From Arabidopsis thaliana (Eukaryota > Streptophyta > Magnoliopsida > Brassicales > Brassicaceae): 64,000 nt of DNA. The stretch covers positions 17,469,971 through 17,533,970 of the forward strand of contig NC_003070.9 in assembly GCF_000001735.4 (NCBI RefSeq), given 5' to 3'. Of the stretch, positions 48,439-61,060 are shown one piece after another. Position 1 is the first letter of the stretch. Each line of letters opens with the position of its first letter. The position numbers and the translations under genes are program-made. The notes under the pieces are model-generated. The model did not search any database. It saw only the letters and a list, made by a program, of their open reading frames with translations, and was not told where the DNA came from.

Positions 48439-50028
48439 TCACAAAGACGGTCTCTGACAGAGGATGAAGAGTTGACAACTGATAAAAGCCATTACCAGAG
48501 AAGTCGCCAGCTCAAACCCAACAATTTTCGGGAAATGCCATCCATTGACTCTCTTTAGATAGCTTGTGATCGAAGGCATTGTCGCAATGATGACTGCACA
48601 TGTGTATATGATGGGGATCAGACTCTTCGGCTTGTTCTTGCGTAGCCACATTAATGAACCTAGTGCAGCTAGAGATATCGTGAACACCTGAGTTTGACAC
48701 AAACGTTATATGGAAGTGAGAAACAATTACAGGTGGATCTTTCTAGAAGTAAGAACTGGTATATACAGTACCAGATTTGCATTGGCTTCAAGCCCTTGCA
48801 AAACATAATCCCAAGTGAACTCCAGTCCTCGAGCACCAACCCAGAGAGGTGCCAACCTGTGCAAAACAGAATCCGCGAATGCCCACCCTGAAACAAAAAA
48901 GAACAAATCTCTCAAATCACATTTGATATATATATATATTCCGTGACGCAAAGAATCATTGAGGGAAGTCTAGAAATGGTTGGAAGCTACAATGGTAATT
49001 AGTCATGGAAACTTCTCCAGGAACCATGAAAAGGACTTTTTTTTTGACAAACCCGCTAAACGCAATTCCACTATCATATCATCGATATGTAACATGAAAT
49101 TAGAATGTCACAGCCAAAGGTAACAATATTTTGTAGCAGTAGTGATTCACTTACCGAGACCAACAGCCTGAAACTTATGGTTTTGGGAGATGTTCCTGTG
49201 AGTCAGCTGGGCCAGAGCATAATACAGACCAGCGACATCTATGAATCCAATCATCGCTTTCAATGCTTCCTGATACAAGGGAGATCGTACGCATACTTAG
49301 TCATCTAGATTGTAGCATAACAAAACAAGCTTAACAATAATAGAATCTGATGGTTTAACATTGTATGTCAATTTCATTTTCCTTAAGAGTAGTAGTAAAT
49401 ACGACAACTTGATCACCTCTCAGATAGAGAAGTAAACGAAAGACTCATAAAAACAAGTGTGAGTGTTGATCTTAGCTTCAAGTACATACCTGGTATGGGT
49501 CAAACACTTCAGTCTCAGACACTTGCAGAAAAGTCGCCAAACAAACAAGCTGCCATGAAAATAACAATCAATAAGCTTAGCTAAAAGCGATTCAGAAGAT
49601 ACAATCAATCGAAAGAAAGATTTGCACTAAGATTTTTACAGTTGACTAACCTTAACCAATGCAGTAGCAAGGTAAACAACAGCAGCTTTCACGGAGGTTC
49701 CAAGTGTATCATATTCAGATCTGCAGATTCATATTCCGATTACAAACATCAATTCTAATTCCGTGAAGAAACAATATCAATTCACAGATTCAATTTTGGG
49801 AAATTCTCAACAACTAAGTGGCGTTAAAGCGCATACTAATAAGCCTTAAGATTCTAGATCATGAAGCGAAAGAAGATCTAAGTACAATCTTAGATTAGGT
49901 ATGAGTAAACTAACAGATATTACAGATCGAGAAAAGAGGATTTGTTCATACAAGGGAGTGGCGGAGTAGTAGACCGCGTGAGGACCGAATGTGAGAATCG
50001 CACAGTTGAAGAAGTGAAAAAGCGTCAT
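48439..50028 (-). CDS. TMEM147-like multi-pass membrane protein (228 aa)
   Basis: Six exons join in frame: 50028-49952, 49720-49651, 49549-49490, 49269-49155, 48887-48772, 48687-48439. The protein starts MTLFHFFNCAILTFGPHAVYY and has about seven hydrophobic helices (VKAAVVYLATALVKLVCLATF, GLYYALAQL, IIYTCAVIIATMPSI, LATSLVMAFISCQLFI) with WAFADSVLHRLAPLWVGARG between. This matches TMEM147, a conserved ER membrane protein that in animals works with the NOMO-nicalin complex and the translocon during membrane-protein synthesis; the plant role is inferred. Probably At1g47640. A partial copy lies at 40967-41530. The mildly CG-rich region just upstream of 50028 looks like its promoter and 5' UTR. 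Confidence 0.88.
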
Positions 50029-50169
50029 CGTCCACCGTCGCACTCTCTTTCTGGTACCAAATCAGTAGCTACAGCTCCGGCGACTCAAAGACGACGACGT
50101 GAAGCTGTGAAATTGAAGAAGAAGAAGAGGTTTCTGATCTCTGAAAGTCTGAAACTCTGATGGAATCAA

Positions 50170-50621
50170 CAAAACTCTTAGTGGGTTTTGATTTGGGTCG
50201 TTATTGGGCCGTAAAAGTTTTTGTTCAATTTCTTGAGAGCTAGTTTTCATATTGTTGCACCAAAATGAGAGTTATCTTTGTTGTAAAATGAACTGAATTT
50301 AGTGACTTATTTTTTATTGTCATCTGAAATTTATTAAAGGAGATTGAAATTACATATATTTTCATTTTTTGATTATTATGGTTTTCAAGAATAATGTATT
50401 TTGATTTATCTATTGAATTTTTTTTGAGTAATTCAAATTTTATTATTCAAAGTTTATGTTATTCACTACTTAACACCTAAAAAATCTAATCATGTTTCAC
50501 AATGATATGTTTTATACGTATTTTTTTGGACTACTTAATGCATATAATAGTTTTTTTTTTGTTTATGCAGTGTTTTGAAAGAGTTACCCAAAAACAAAAA
50601 TCGTTGTTATGTCATCGATTT
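50170..50621. other. AT-rich spacer, no gene seen
   Basis: It separates the TMEM147-like gene from the copia element. Confidence 0.4.
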
Positions 50622-50626
50622 ATTCA

Positions 50627-50788
50627 TATCAGATATGTATATTGGTTTAGTTGATATAAGTTGGTTTAGTAGAACCATTGTATAGTGTAAAGTATATAAG
50701 ACATTTGTACAGAATCATTTTACAATTAATGAGAAAAGCCTTCATAATATCTTCAACAAACTTTTCTCTCATCTCTATTCCGCTAATA
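50627..50788 (+). repeat. Left copia LTR (162 bp)
   Basis: Begins TATCAGATATG and ends CCGCTAATA, ahead of the primer binding site. Very short for an LTR that must hold a promoter; a TATATAAGA string lies near 50692. Confidence 0.9.
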
Positions 50789-50889
50789 TGGTATCAAAGC
50801 CTTCCAAGCTCAAAACTCCATTGTTTTCGATCTGATTTCTTCATTCTCAGCTCAAGTTCGTCTTCTTCGTTGTTCTCGCTCCAGATACA

Positions 50890-51834
50890 ATGGTGACAGC
50901 TAGAGTTACTCGGAAATCCACTCGATCGAAGTCCGGTACAAGTTCTGCAGCTCGAAAATCATCGCGATCCACCGGTGTTGATGAATCTCCTCCGATCTCT
51001 CCTCCAGTTCACAAATCCAACGTTTCTGGAGCTTCGCGAGTCATCGCACCACCGGAATCCGTTGATCCGACTCAGTCTCCCTTCTTCTTGCATAGTGCAG
51101 ATCATCCAGGTTTGAATATCATATCTCATCGTCTTGATGAAACAAACTATGGTGATTGGAATGTTGCTATGCTTATCTCCTTAGATGCTAAGAATAAATC
51201 TGGATTTATTGATGGAACTCTCCCTCGTCCGTTGGAATCGGATAAGAATTTTCGTCTTTGGTCTAGATGCAAAAGCATGGTGAAGTCTTGGTTATTGAAT
51301 TCTGTATCTCCTCAGATCTATAGGAGCATTCTCCGTATGAATGATGCTTCTGATATATGGCGTGATCTTCACAGTCGTTTCAATGTGACTAATCTCCCAC
51401 GCACATATAATCTTACTCAAGAGATCCAGGATTTTCGCCAAGGTACATTGTCTTTGTCTGAGTACTATACTCGCCTCAAGACATTGTGGGATCAATTAGA
51501 AAGTACAGAGGAACTAGATGATCCCTGTATTTGTGGTAAGGCTATGCGTTTGCAACAGAAGGCAGAGCAAGCTAAGATAGTGAAATTGTTAGCTGGTTTG
51601 AATGATTCTTATGCTATCATTCGCAGACAGATCATTGCTAAGAAAGCACTCCCAAGTTTAGCAGAGGTGTATCACATTCTGGATCAAGACAACAGTCAAC
51701 AAGGTTTTTCCAATGTGGTTGCTCCACCGGCTGCTTTTCAGGTCTCTGAGGCAATGATGGCTACTAACAATGATGTGAATATGCTATGTTCAGAGTGGTC
51801 CAAACAAGGGCAGACCGATTTGTTCTTTCTGTAA
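50890..51834 (+). pseudogene. Copia gag (314 codons to the frameshift)
   Basis: A Ser/Arg-rich N-terminus is followed by the plant copia gag domains: LDETNYGDWNVAML, MVKSWLLNSVS, DIWRDLHSRF and LSEYYTRLKTLWDQL. The CCHC knuckle (CSFCNRVGHIAERC) is encoded immediately after in the +1 frame, so the stop at 51832 results from an indel or shift near 51805. Confidence 0.88.
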
Positions 51835-51925
51835 TAGGGTTGGACATATTGCAGAAAGATGCTATAAAAAGCATGGATTCCCTCTTGGTTTTACTCCTAA
51901 AGGCAAAGGTGGTGACAAGTCTCAG

Positions 51926-53086
51926 GTGATAGATTCAGGAGCAATACATCATGTATCTCATGATAAGAGTCTTTTCTTGAATTTGGATACTTCTGTTGTG
52001 AGTGCAGTGAATTTACCAGCTGGTCCTACTGTAAGAATCAGTGGTGTTGGTACATTGCGACTTAATGATGACATTCTTCTCAAGAATATCTTATTCATTC
52101 CTGAGTTTCGCCTGAATCTAATCAGTATAAGTTCTCTGACTGATGACATTGGTTCACGAGTAATATTTGATAAGACTTCTTGTGAAATTCAGGATCCTAT
52201 CAAGGCTCGGATGCTTGGTCAAGGTAGGAGAATTGCGAATCTATATGTGCTGGATATTGAAGATCCTATTGTCTCAGTGAATGCAGTGGTTGATATCAGT
52301 ATGTGGCATCGAAGACTTGGTCATGCTTCTCTACAGAGATTGGATGTTATTTCAGACTCTTTGGGGACTACTAAGCCTAAGAATAAAGGCTCAGATTATT
52401 GTCATGTTTGTCATTTAGCTAAACAGAGAAAGTTACCCTTCCCTTCTCAGAATAAAGTTTGTAATGAAATCTTTGATTTGTTACACATTGACATTTGGGG
52501 TCCTTTTTCAGTTGAGACAGTGGATGGCTATAAATATTTTTTGACAATTGTGGATGATCATTCCAGAGCTACATGGATTTATTTGCTTAGAAACAAGTCA
52601 GAAGTTCTTACTGTGTTTCCTGCTTTCATTGAACAAGTTGAGAATCAGTATAAAGTGAGAGTAAAGGCAGTGAGATCAGATAATGCACCAGAATTGAAAT
52701 TCACAAGTTTATATCAGCAGAAAGGGATTGTTTCGTTTCATTCCTGTCCTGAAACACCGGAGCAGAATTTAGTGGTTGAGCGTAAACATCAACACATACT
52801 CAATGTTTCTCGGGCTCTCATGTTCCAATCTCAGGTACCACTCTCTCTTTGGGGTGATTGTGTGTTAACGGCTGTGTTTCTTATCAACAGGACACCTTCC
52901 CAGCTCTTATCAAACAAGACTCCATATGAGATTCTCACTGGTACAGTTCCTGTTTATGAGCAGTTTCGAACCTTTGGTTGTTTGTGTTACAGTTCTACTT
53001 CGCCAAAAAAAGACATAAGTTTCAGCCGAGATCTAAAGCGTGTGTGTTTTTGGGATATCCTGCTGGTTACAAGGGGTACAAGTTAA
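51926..53086 (+). pseudogene. Copia protease and integrase region
   Basis: It opens with the aspartic protease site region DSGAIHHVSHD (normally DSGA-x-x-H). The integrase zinc motif (WHRRLGHAS ... CHVCHLAKQ) follows, then the DDE core: HIDIWGPF, VRSDNAPEL and an E in QNLVVERKHQ. The frame is lost near 53006 in an A run. Confidence 0.88.
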
Positions 53087-54987
53087 TGGATTTGGAGAGT
53101 CACACTGTGTTTATCTCAAGGAATGTTGTTTTTCATGAGGAGGTATTTCCATTGGCTGTGGATCCAAAGTCAGAGAGTTCTTTGAAGTTGTTTACTCCAA
53201 TGGTTCCTGTGTCCTCAGGTATTACACAATCTCCTATCTCTTCTCTTCCATCACAAATTTCTGATCTACCACCACAAATTTCTTCACAGAGAGTTAGGAA
53301 ACCTCCTGCTCATCTGTCAGATTATCATTGCAACATCACGCAATCTAATCACAAATATCCTATTTCCTCTACTATCTCTTACTCTAAAATTTCTCCATCT
53401 CACATGTGTTATATCAATAATATCACAAAAATTCCTATTCCCACCACATTTGCTGAGGCACAGGACACCAAAGAATGATGTGAGGCTGTTGATGCAGAGA
53501 TTGGTGCTATGGAAACTACACACACTTGGGAGATTACTACTTTACCTGCAGGGAAGAAGGCAGTAGGGTGTAAATGGGTATTCAGTTTGAAGTTTTTGGC
53601 AGATGGCAGTCTTGAGCGGTATAAGGCTAGATTGGTTGCTAAGGGTTACACTCAGAAAGAAGGTCTAGACTATACAGATACTTTCTCTCCAGTGGCAAAG
53701 ATGACTACAATCAAGTTGTTATTGAAGATTTCTGCCTCTAAGAAATGGTTCTTAAAACAGCTTGATGTGTCTAATGCTTTCTTGAATGGTGAGTTAGAGG
53801 AAGAGATTTACATGAAGTTACCTGAAGGTTATGCGGCAAGGAAAGGTATCACTCTACCTCCTAATTCAGTCTGTCGATTGAAGAGATCCATTTATGGTTT
53901 GAAACAGGCCTCTCGTCAGTGGTTTAAGAAGTTTTCTGCTTCATTACTTGATTTGGGTTTTAAGAAGACACATGGTGATCATACTTTGTTTATTAAAGAG
54001 TATGATGGAGAATTTGTGATTGTTTTGGTTTATGTTGATGATATTGCTATTGCGAGTACAAGTGAAGGTGCTGCAATACAATTGACTCAGGATTTACAAC
54101 AGCGATTCAAGTTAAGAGATCTTGGGGATTTGAAATATTTTTTGGGTCTTGAGATTGCTAGAACTGAAGCTGGTATTTCTATCTGCCAGAGAAAGTATGC
54201 TCTTGAGTTATTAGCATCTACTGGTATGGTTAACTGTAAACCTGTTTCAGTTCCCATGATCCCGAATGTGAAGATGATGAAGACTGATGGTGATTTGTTG
54301 GATGATAGAGAACAATACCGTCGTATTGTAGGAAAGCTGATGTATTTGACAATTACTAGACTTGACATCACCTTTGCAGTTAACAAGTTATGTCAGTTTT
54401 CCTCTGCTCCTAGGACGTCTCATCTTCAAGCTGCTTATCGAGTTTTACAATATATCAAAGGCAGTGTTGGCCAAGGTCTGTTCTATTCTGCATCTGCAGA
54501 TCTTACTCTTAAAGGTTTTGCAGATTCAGATTGGGCTTCCTGTCCAGATAGTAGGAGATCAACAACTGGATTCAGCATGTTTGTGGGTGATTCATTGATA
54601 TCTTGGCGTTCCAAGAAACAGCATGTGGTTTCCAGATCTTCTGCAGAGGCTGAGTACCGTGCCTTAGCACTGGTTACGTGTGAACTGGTATGGCTTCACA
54701 CTTTGCTCATGTCTTTAAAAGCTAGCTACTTGGTTCCTGTGTTATATTCTGATAGCACAACTGCTATTTACATCGCCACAAATCCTGTGTTCCATGAAAG
54801 AACGAAGCATATAGAGCTAGATTGTCACACGGTTAGGGAGAAACTAGACAATGGCGAGCTGAAGTTGCTTCATGTGCGAACTGAAGACCAAGTAGCGGAC
54901 ATTCTTACTAATCCGTTATTTCCCCATCAATTCGAACACCTTAAATCCAAGATGAGCATTCTTAATATCTTTTCATGCACATCTTGA
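53007..54987 (+). pseudogene. Copia integrase C-terminus, reverse transcriptase and RNase H
   Basis: After the frame change the integrase tail (KACVFLGYPAGYKGYKL) runs to a TGA at 53476, where relatives have Trp. From 53479 the RT domain follows in the same frame: KARLVAKGYTQKEGLDY, LDVSNAFLNGELEEEIYM, and YVDDIAIAS with the catalytic Asp pair. RNase H has GFADSDWASCPDSRRSTTG and SRSSAEAEYRAL. The RT-RNase H part is uninterrupted. Confidence 0.9.
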
Positions 54988-54994
54988 GGGGGCA

Positions 54995-55156
54995 TATCAG
55001 ATATGTATATTGGTTTAGTTGGTATTAGTTGGTTTAGTAGAACCATTGTATAGTGTAAAGTATATAAGACATTTGTACAGAATCATTTTACAATTAATGA
55101 GAAAAGGCTTCATAATATCTTCAACAAACTTTTCTCTCATCTCTATTCCGCTAATA
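54995..55156 (+). repeat. Right copia LTR (162 bp)
   Basis: Same ends and length as the left LTR, 3 differences counted. Its right edge is only 310 bp from the Dof start codon, so it lies inside that gene's promoter region. Confidence 0.9.
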
Positions 55157-55355
55157 ATTCATTTTAACGAAGTAAATACTATTTTTAAATCCACTCTCAT
55201 ATTTTAACCATTTTTTAGTTAAATTTAATATAGAAGAAATTATTTTTAAAAAAAACTAAATATGAATTAAATTATTTTTAGAAGGGGAAAATAAATTAAA
55301 TTCATATGTATCAATTAATAAATAAAAGGCAACTGAAAAAAACGTCTAAAAGCCT

Positions 55356-55365
55356 CTATATAAAA
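55356..55365 (+). promoter_or_regulatory. TATA box of the Dof gene
   Basis: CTATATAAAA lies 101 bp before the ATG and is followed by a CT-rich leader (TCTCTTCTCTCTTCTCTCC), common in Arabidopsis 5' UTRs. Confidence 0.65.
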
Positions 55366-55466
55366 ACCACATCACCACTCTCACAACATCCCCTTCTCTT
55401 TCGCTTTCTCTCTTCTCTCTTCTCTCCATTAACTTCTCTCTCGTTTTCTCATACTCTCAACTTAAT

Positions 55467-56096
55467 ATGCCGTCGGAACCAAACCAAACCCGACCCACCA
55501 GAGTTCAGCCCTCAACGGCGGCTTACCCACCGCCAAATCTGGCTGAGCCTCTTCCTTGTCCTCGCTGCAACTCCACCACCACCAAGTTCTGTTACTACAA
55601 CAACTATAACCTCGCTCAGCCTCGCTACTACTGCAAATCTTGCCGCCGTTACTGGACTCAAGGTGGTACACTCCGTGACGTCCCCGTCGGTGGTGGAACT
55701 CGTCGAAGCTCCTCAAAACGTCACCGTTCTTTCTCCACCACTGCCACCTCCTCTTCCTCCTCTTCTTCCGTCATCACCACCACGACACAAGAACCAGCCA
55801 CGACTGAAGCGAGTCAAACTAAGGTTACTAATTTAATTTCAGGTCATGGAAGCTTTGCTTCTCTGTTAGGTTTAGGAAGTGGAAATGGTGGGTTGGATTA
55901 CGGGTTTGGGTACGGGTACGGGCTTGAGGAGATGAGTATTGGGTATCTTGGAGATTCTTCCGTAGGAGAGATTCCGGTGGTTGATGGTTGTGGTGGTGAC
56001 ACGTGGCAGATTGGGGAGATTGAAGGTAAAAGTGGAGGAGACAGTTTGATATGGCCTGGTCTTGAGATCTCAATGCAAACCAACGATGTTAAGTGA
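55467..56096 (+). CDS. DOF1.6: Dof zinc-finger transcription factor (209 aa)
   Basis: Dof proteins are plant-specific nuclear transcription factors that bind AAAG cores. The Dof domain is at about residues 27-80: [19 protein letters not shown], then [20 protein letters not shown], giving the CX2CX21CX2C finger. A basic Arg/Lys patch (RRSSSKRHR) follows and probably serves as nuclear signal. The Ser/Thr-rich spacer and the Gly/Tyr-rich tail ([20 protein letters not shown]) are typical of activation regions. Single exon, start [16 protein letters not shown]. Probably At1g47655. A copia LTR ends 310 bp upstream. Confidence 0.93.
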   Translation: MPSEPNQTRPTRVQPSTAAYPPPNLAEPLPCPRCNSTTTKFCYYNNYNLAQPRYYCKSCRRYWTQGGTLRDVPVGGGTRRSSSKRHRSFSTTATSSSSSSSVITTTTQEPATTEASQTKVTNLISGHGSFASLLGLGSGNGGLDYGFGYGYGLEEMSIGYLGDSSVGEIPVVDGCGGDTWQIGEIEGKSGGDSLIWPGLEISMQTNDVK

Positions 56097-58660
56097 AAAT
56101 GAAACCGTTTCTGATTTCTTGCCTTTGTCTTCTTTTGTTGGTGTCTTTTTGGAAATTTCTGTTTGTTTTCTTTTTTTTCCTAGAAAGAAGAGCAAAAGAA
56201 ACCAAATTGAAGCAAAAATGTTTTTATTTATTTTAGTTTTTGAGGTCCAACAATTCTGGTGTATAAATCCTCTGTTTATGTGACGAACATATTGGAATGG
56301 ATTTACAAGTAAAAAGTAAAAACGTTTCTTTCTTTTTATTTTGGTTGGTTAATATTTTGAAAGGAATAGTCAAATGTAGAAAGATGAATTGAGCATAAAA
56401 GTCCAAAAAGGGAAAAAGTACATAAGTACTGTTGCAGAAGTGAGTAAGAGATGCTCTGTTGCTACATCTTTGAAATGAGGAAATTGCGTTGAACTTAATT
56501 TTGTTTGTATTATAGATAAACATCAACAACAACATTGTTCATTTGCAGTGTAGAAGATTTTGTATATCAAAGTCATGTGAGTCTAGTGTTTAGCATATGA
56601 GACAATTCATATGAATGCTAAGAACTAAAACCTTTCATTCGATCAATGGATTAGAAATTCTTAGGGTTAATGTAGATTATGGTGTACTTATCAGCTAGTG
56701 TTATTTTTTTGTAAAAATCTTTAGGTTTAATCCTTGTGTCAAACATCTCAGCTAGAGTGTACTTGGTTAAACGTTCAAATAAAATTTGAATGTAGGGAAT
56801 ATAGCTAATAGATATTGTTGTGTAGTCTCCTATTGTGGTCAAAGCAAGAAAAACGAATTGTGTTGAATATAATTAACGGTAACTACATCATGACTATATT
56901 GAGAATGATGCTCAAGTTTATTACCAACTAATAAAACTTTTGCCCACCTAAATCAATCAACAATGTTCAGTCAAAGCGTAATCAGCTCCACTTAATTGTA
57001 TGTCAAATTTATTCTTTAGTAACTTAGTTTGAGTCATGTTCATCCTTAATCCACAAACACAAGGTGTGTTTACAGCTCCGGCCCAACATATATTTGAGCC
57101 TTAGGGGCAAAAACATTTTTTGAACCTTTTGTTAAATGAAAAAAAACGTCGGGACATTTTTTGGAGTTTTTTTACGAGTAACTTTTGAGCACTTTGAACA
57201 TTTTTAAAAATATGTATTAGAGAGAACACTAACATAACATGGTGGCTCAAGATGGTTTTGATTGTTTGTTGATTTGCACAGATTCGTTTGCTCCTAATAC
57301 TCGAATCATTACGAATTCAACTAACAACAATATTATAGAACAACAATTACGTATTATGCTCTAAGTTATCATATTACCTATTTTTTATTCACATTAACAA
57401 ATTTTGCATTCTTCTCAATCATAATAATTAAGGGACTCCTTCTTCATCCCTAAACTCTTTTCATTTTTAATTTCATTGATATCTATCCCACTAATCAAAT
57501 TTTTTTTCTTTTTTTTTGCCACTCACTTCTTATTCCTATAAACGTCTATAATCGAAACTTATTTCAAATAAGTTATTTGCATCTACTGTATTCGAAAACA
57601 TAGATTAAGCATTTTGGTGGCATGCCATCATAAGATCATTACAAAAACTAAAGTGTTAACTATTAAGTATTCTTTACTTTCCCATAAAAATTTGTCATCT
57701 TTAATATATTATTCAACAGTGGAAGTGGGTGTCATTGACCTTCAATTGTCAAATTAAATCAGAGTCATCATGAGATTTGAATCATTTGCTGAGAAAAAAC
57801 ACGAAAATTGAATCCTCGAAAGAATGTTTATTTTGAGCCAAAGGTTGTCTATAGTTATTAATGACCAACCACCCAACATTTGTTTATCTATCTCCATAAT
57901 TATACAACTATGATGCCGTTTCCCAGTTTGTGGCTTCTTACATCATTATCTCTCAGCATGTGTGTTGTGACTTCTCTTGGCTTATCCCTACATCAATTAT
58001 TATTATGCTCCTCAGTTTTTTTCCAAACTAAAAGCATAATATTAGACCAATATTTTCACATATTTTTTACGAGATCAATATAGAATTTCTAACTATGATT
58101 ACTGATTACCAAATGAATAAAAGGAACAGCAAAAATTATTATAACTAATAGTTTAAATAACCGAAAGATAGAATAGAGGCTACTATATATATGATAAGCT
58201 TCAATGTTGACATTTTATATCAATTCTTTGTTTTATTGACTTTTAGTTTTAGTTAAACTTGGTTGTTGCAAAAGCTTTCAACAAGGTTTTTGAAGATAAG
58301 ATACACACATACTGGGTCATGAGTCATGACTAAAAGAGTTTCTTTTTTCCAAGCATGCTTATTTATTGTTAAAAGTAAAACACGTTTGAAAATTTAATAG
58401 GTGATTAATCTATGAACCAAACAAAAAAGATTTTGATTATCTAAATCCCACAAAAATTATTACATGTTGTAAAAATGCAAAGAAATAAACATACGATATA
58501 TATCTTCACTTAACAAAGTAACAAAAATAATTTTTATATATCTTCAAAAGCATACTATATACCAATTTTTAGAAGAAAAAATATATATTTTAATGTAATT
58601 TTTATTACTTTCACAAAATGGTGAATGTAAAGGCAGTATATGGATATGAGGATGAAAAGG
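56097..58660. other. Long AT-rich intergenic region
   Basis: The 3' UTR of the Dof gene is followed by about 2.4 kb with no coding signal. Only isolated frames of 60-100 codons with low-complexity products are present. Confidence 0.5.
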
Positions 58661-59387
58661 GTGAGACCGCGGTAGTAAAATTTTGGGAATGATCTCTGTT
58701 TGTACCGAAGTTGTAACAATAATTATTAAGGGGTTTGGGGAGAACGGAGTAGCTTCTTTATTAATGACGAACGAAAAGACAATAATTAACAGAACGGAAA
58801 ACCGTAAGTACAGAACGGAGAACCGAAAGTACAGGTCGGAAAATCGATATTAATGGTCGGAAAACCAGAAAATACAGAACGGAAAACCAGAAAATAAGAG
58901 ATAAAGAGCTAGGCAGCAATTCTCTCTTAAATCCTCTGAGTGGTGACTTAGGTTCTGGATCCCTCTTCTTAGTAGTGTCTCCTCTTATTTATAGGCAAGA
59001 AGCTGATCTAGGGTTCTCTTAGTCTCTCTTGCGATTTCTCCGTTTTGCCCTTCTAAATTTATCGGGCTGGGCCAAGCCGTGATGGGCTGAGCTGTGATGG
59101 GCCGAGCAGTCATTCTGATGGGCCGTTGTTTTGATGGGCCGTTCTTCCTTGTTAGTAGCTTTCTTGACTTGTTCTATTTGTGTTTGGGCCGAATTGGGCA
59201 TGGAGGGCAAAGCCCGTATCCCACAATTAGTCCCCCCCGAGTTCGGCGAGAGAAGGTTGCTTGCGATCGGCGAACATTTTCCTGAAACCGGAACTATGCC
59301 AATTTGGCCCGAACCAAGGAAAAATTCTTTGTTTGAGCAAGTGTGGATTTTTGCAAGAGTCAGAGAATCGCAAGAGGTGGAAAGATA

Positions 59388-60150
59388 TATGCTCGTTTGA
59401 GAGCTCGACGATCTTCGAAGATAGATGATTGTAGGAGAGCTTGATTATCTTCGATGATAGGCGCTCGTGGGAGAGCTGGAAGATCTTTGAAGATAGGCGC
59501 TTGCGGGAGAGCTTGACGATCATGAAGAGAGGTGCTCATGGGAGAAATTGATGAGTTTGGAGATAGTCGCTCGTGGGAGAGCTATAAGATCTTCTGAGAT
59601 AGGCGCTAGCAGGAGAGCCTGACGATCTTGGAGATAGGCGTCCGTGGAAGAGCTTTAAGATCTTTGGATGTATGTGCTCGTAGGAGACGGAAGAGCTCGA
59701 CGATCTTGGACATAGGCGCTCGTGGGAGAGCTAGAAGATCTTTGGAGATAGGTGCTCGAGGGAGAGCTTGACGATCTTGGAGATAGGCGCTCGTGTGAGA
59801 GCTTGACAATTTCGGAGATAGGCACTCGTGTGAGAGCTTGAAAATTTTAGAGATAGGCGCTTGTGTGAGAGCTTGAGGATCTCAGAGATAGGCGCTCGTG
59901 GGCGAGCTAGAAGATCTCTGAGATATGCGCTCGTTGGAGAGGTTGATGATCTTTGGAGATAGACGCTCGTGTGCGAGCTTGACGATCTTAGGAGACATGC
60001 GCTCGTGGGAGAGCTTGATTATCTTGGAGATATGCGCTCGTTGGAGAGGTAGAAGATCTTTCGAGATGTGCGCTCGTGGGGGAGCTAAAAGATCTTTTGA
60101 GATAGGAGCTCGCGGGAGAGCTTGATGATTTTTGGAGATAAGCGCTTTTG
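59388..60150 (+). repeat. About 19 degenerate ~40-bp tandem units
   Basis: The unit is roughly GGAGATAGGCGCTCGTGGGA followed by GAGCTTGACGATCTT. Most spacings are 38-42 bp. Alternate units favour GAGCTAGAAGATCT over GAGCTTGACGATCT, suggesting an older two-unit (about 80-bp) repeat in places. Confidence 0.85.
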
Positions 60151-60639
60151 AAGAGTTAGGTGTTTGTGCAAGAGCAAAGTTGTTTGAACGAGGAACGTCT
60201 CGGTGAAGATACTAAAATCGATGCAAGGCGTGCTGGTCTTGTATAAAAGAGTTCAATGAGGTCAATTTTGAAGGTGTACTTGGTGAGATTAGTGTGAGGA
60301 GCATGAAAGATAAAAGAGGTCGGCCGTAGAGATGTTTAGGCGAGATCGATGTGAAATGCGTAAATGTGAGCACGAGGTATTTGAGCTTGGCTACAATTTT
60401 CCGTTGAGGCCGGCACGAATTGCGTCAAGGTCGCATGATATGCGTCGAGGTCGGTGCATGTTGGATCGTGCGCAATGTGAGTCGAGGTCGGCACAACGCG
60501 TGTATTCTCGGCAAGAATCTTGCGTCGAGGTAGGCAGGTGATCTAGTTCTTACATGGGCTATGAGTTTGAATCGCTAAGGGAGTTCGGCGGGAAAGGAGT
60601 CGGTGAATGAGGTCGGCAATGAGTTCAGGGAGAATCGTT

Positions 60640-61060
60640 GCGAGATTTACTCCGATATGTTGCAAGTTTGCGAGACAGCCTAGCTTTGTTCTTCTACAGG
60701 TTTGCGGGAATGCTTGACTCTGATTTGGTGGGAGTTTGTCGAGCTGTCAACATTTGTTCTTCTAGGAGTTTGACGAGCTATGTAGCTCTGATATTCTACG
60801 AATTTGTTGAGATGCCTAGCTTCATGCTTCTAGGAGTTTGTCGAGCTGTGTAGCTCTGATTCTCTACGAGTTTGCTAAGATGCCTAGCACCGAAATGCTG
60901 TGAGTTTGCCGAGCTGTGTAGCTCTGATCCACTGCGAGTCTGCAAAGATGCATAGCAACGATATGCTGGGAGTTTGTCGAGCTGTGTATCTCTGATCCAC
61001 TACGAGTTTGCTAAGATGCCTAGCAACGATATGCTGGGAGTTTGCGAAGTTCCCTAGTTA
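60640..61060 (+). repeat. Tandem ~68-bp units
   Basis: The unit contains GAGTTTGTCGAGCTGTGTAG, CTCTGATCCACTACGAGTTT and GCTAAGATGCCTAGCAACG. The last copies (60897-61045) are nearly identical and the first are more diverged. Confidence 0.8.

Larger units (their letters stand above)
50627..55156 (+). mobile_element. Ty1/copia LTR retrotransposon, 4.5 kb, degenerate
   Basis: Two 162-bp LTRs are flanked by target duplication ATTCA (50622-50626 and 55157-55161). TGGTATCAAAGCC (50789-50801), a one-mismatch match to the initiator Met tRNA, follows the left LTR. GAGGGGGCA precedes the right one. Domain order gag, CCHC knuckle, protease, integrase, RT, RNase H is that of copia. The single gag-pol frame is broken by a frameshift near 51805, another near 53006 (a run of A), and a TGA at 53476. 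The LTR ends are TA...TA rather than TG...CA. I count 3 LTR differences (about 1.9%). Confidence 0.93.

Noticed and set aside
57880-58083. 67-codon hydrophobic frame as a small secreted peptide
   Set aside because: Start region is not a convincing signal peptide followed by a mature part; AT-rich flanks and no promoter signal.
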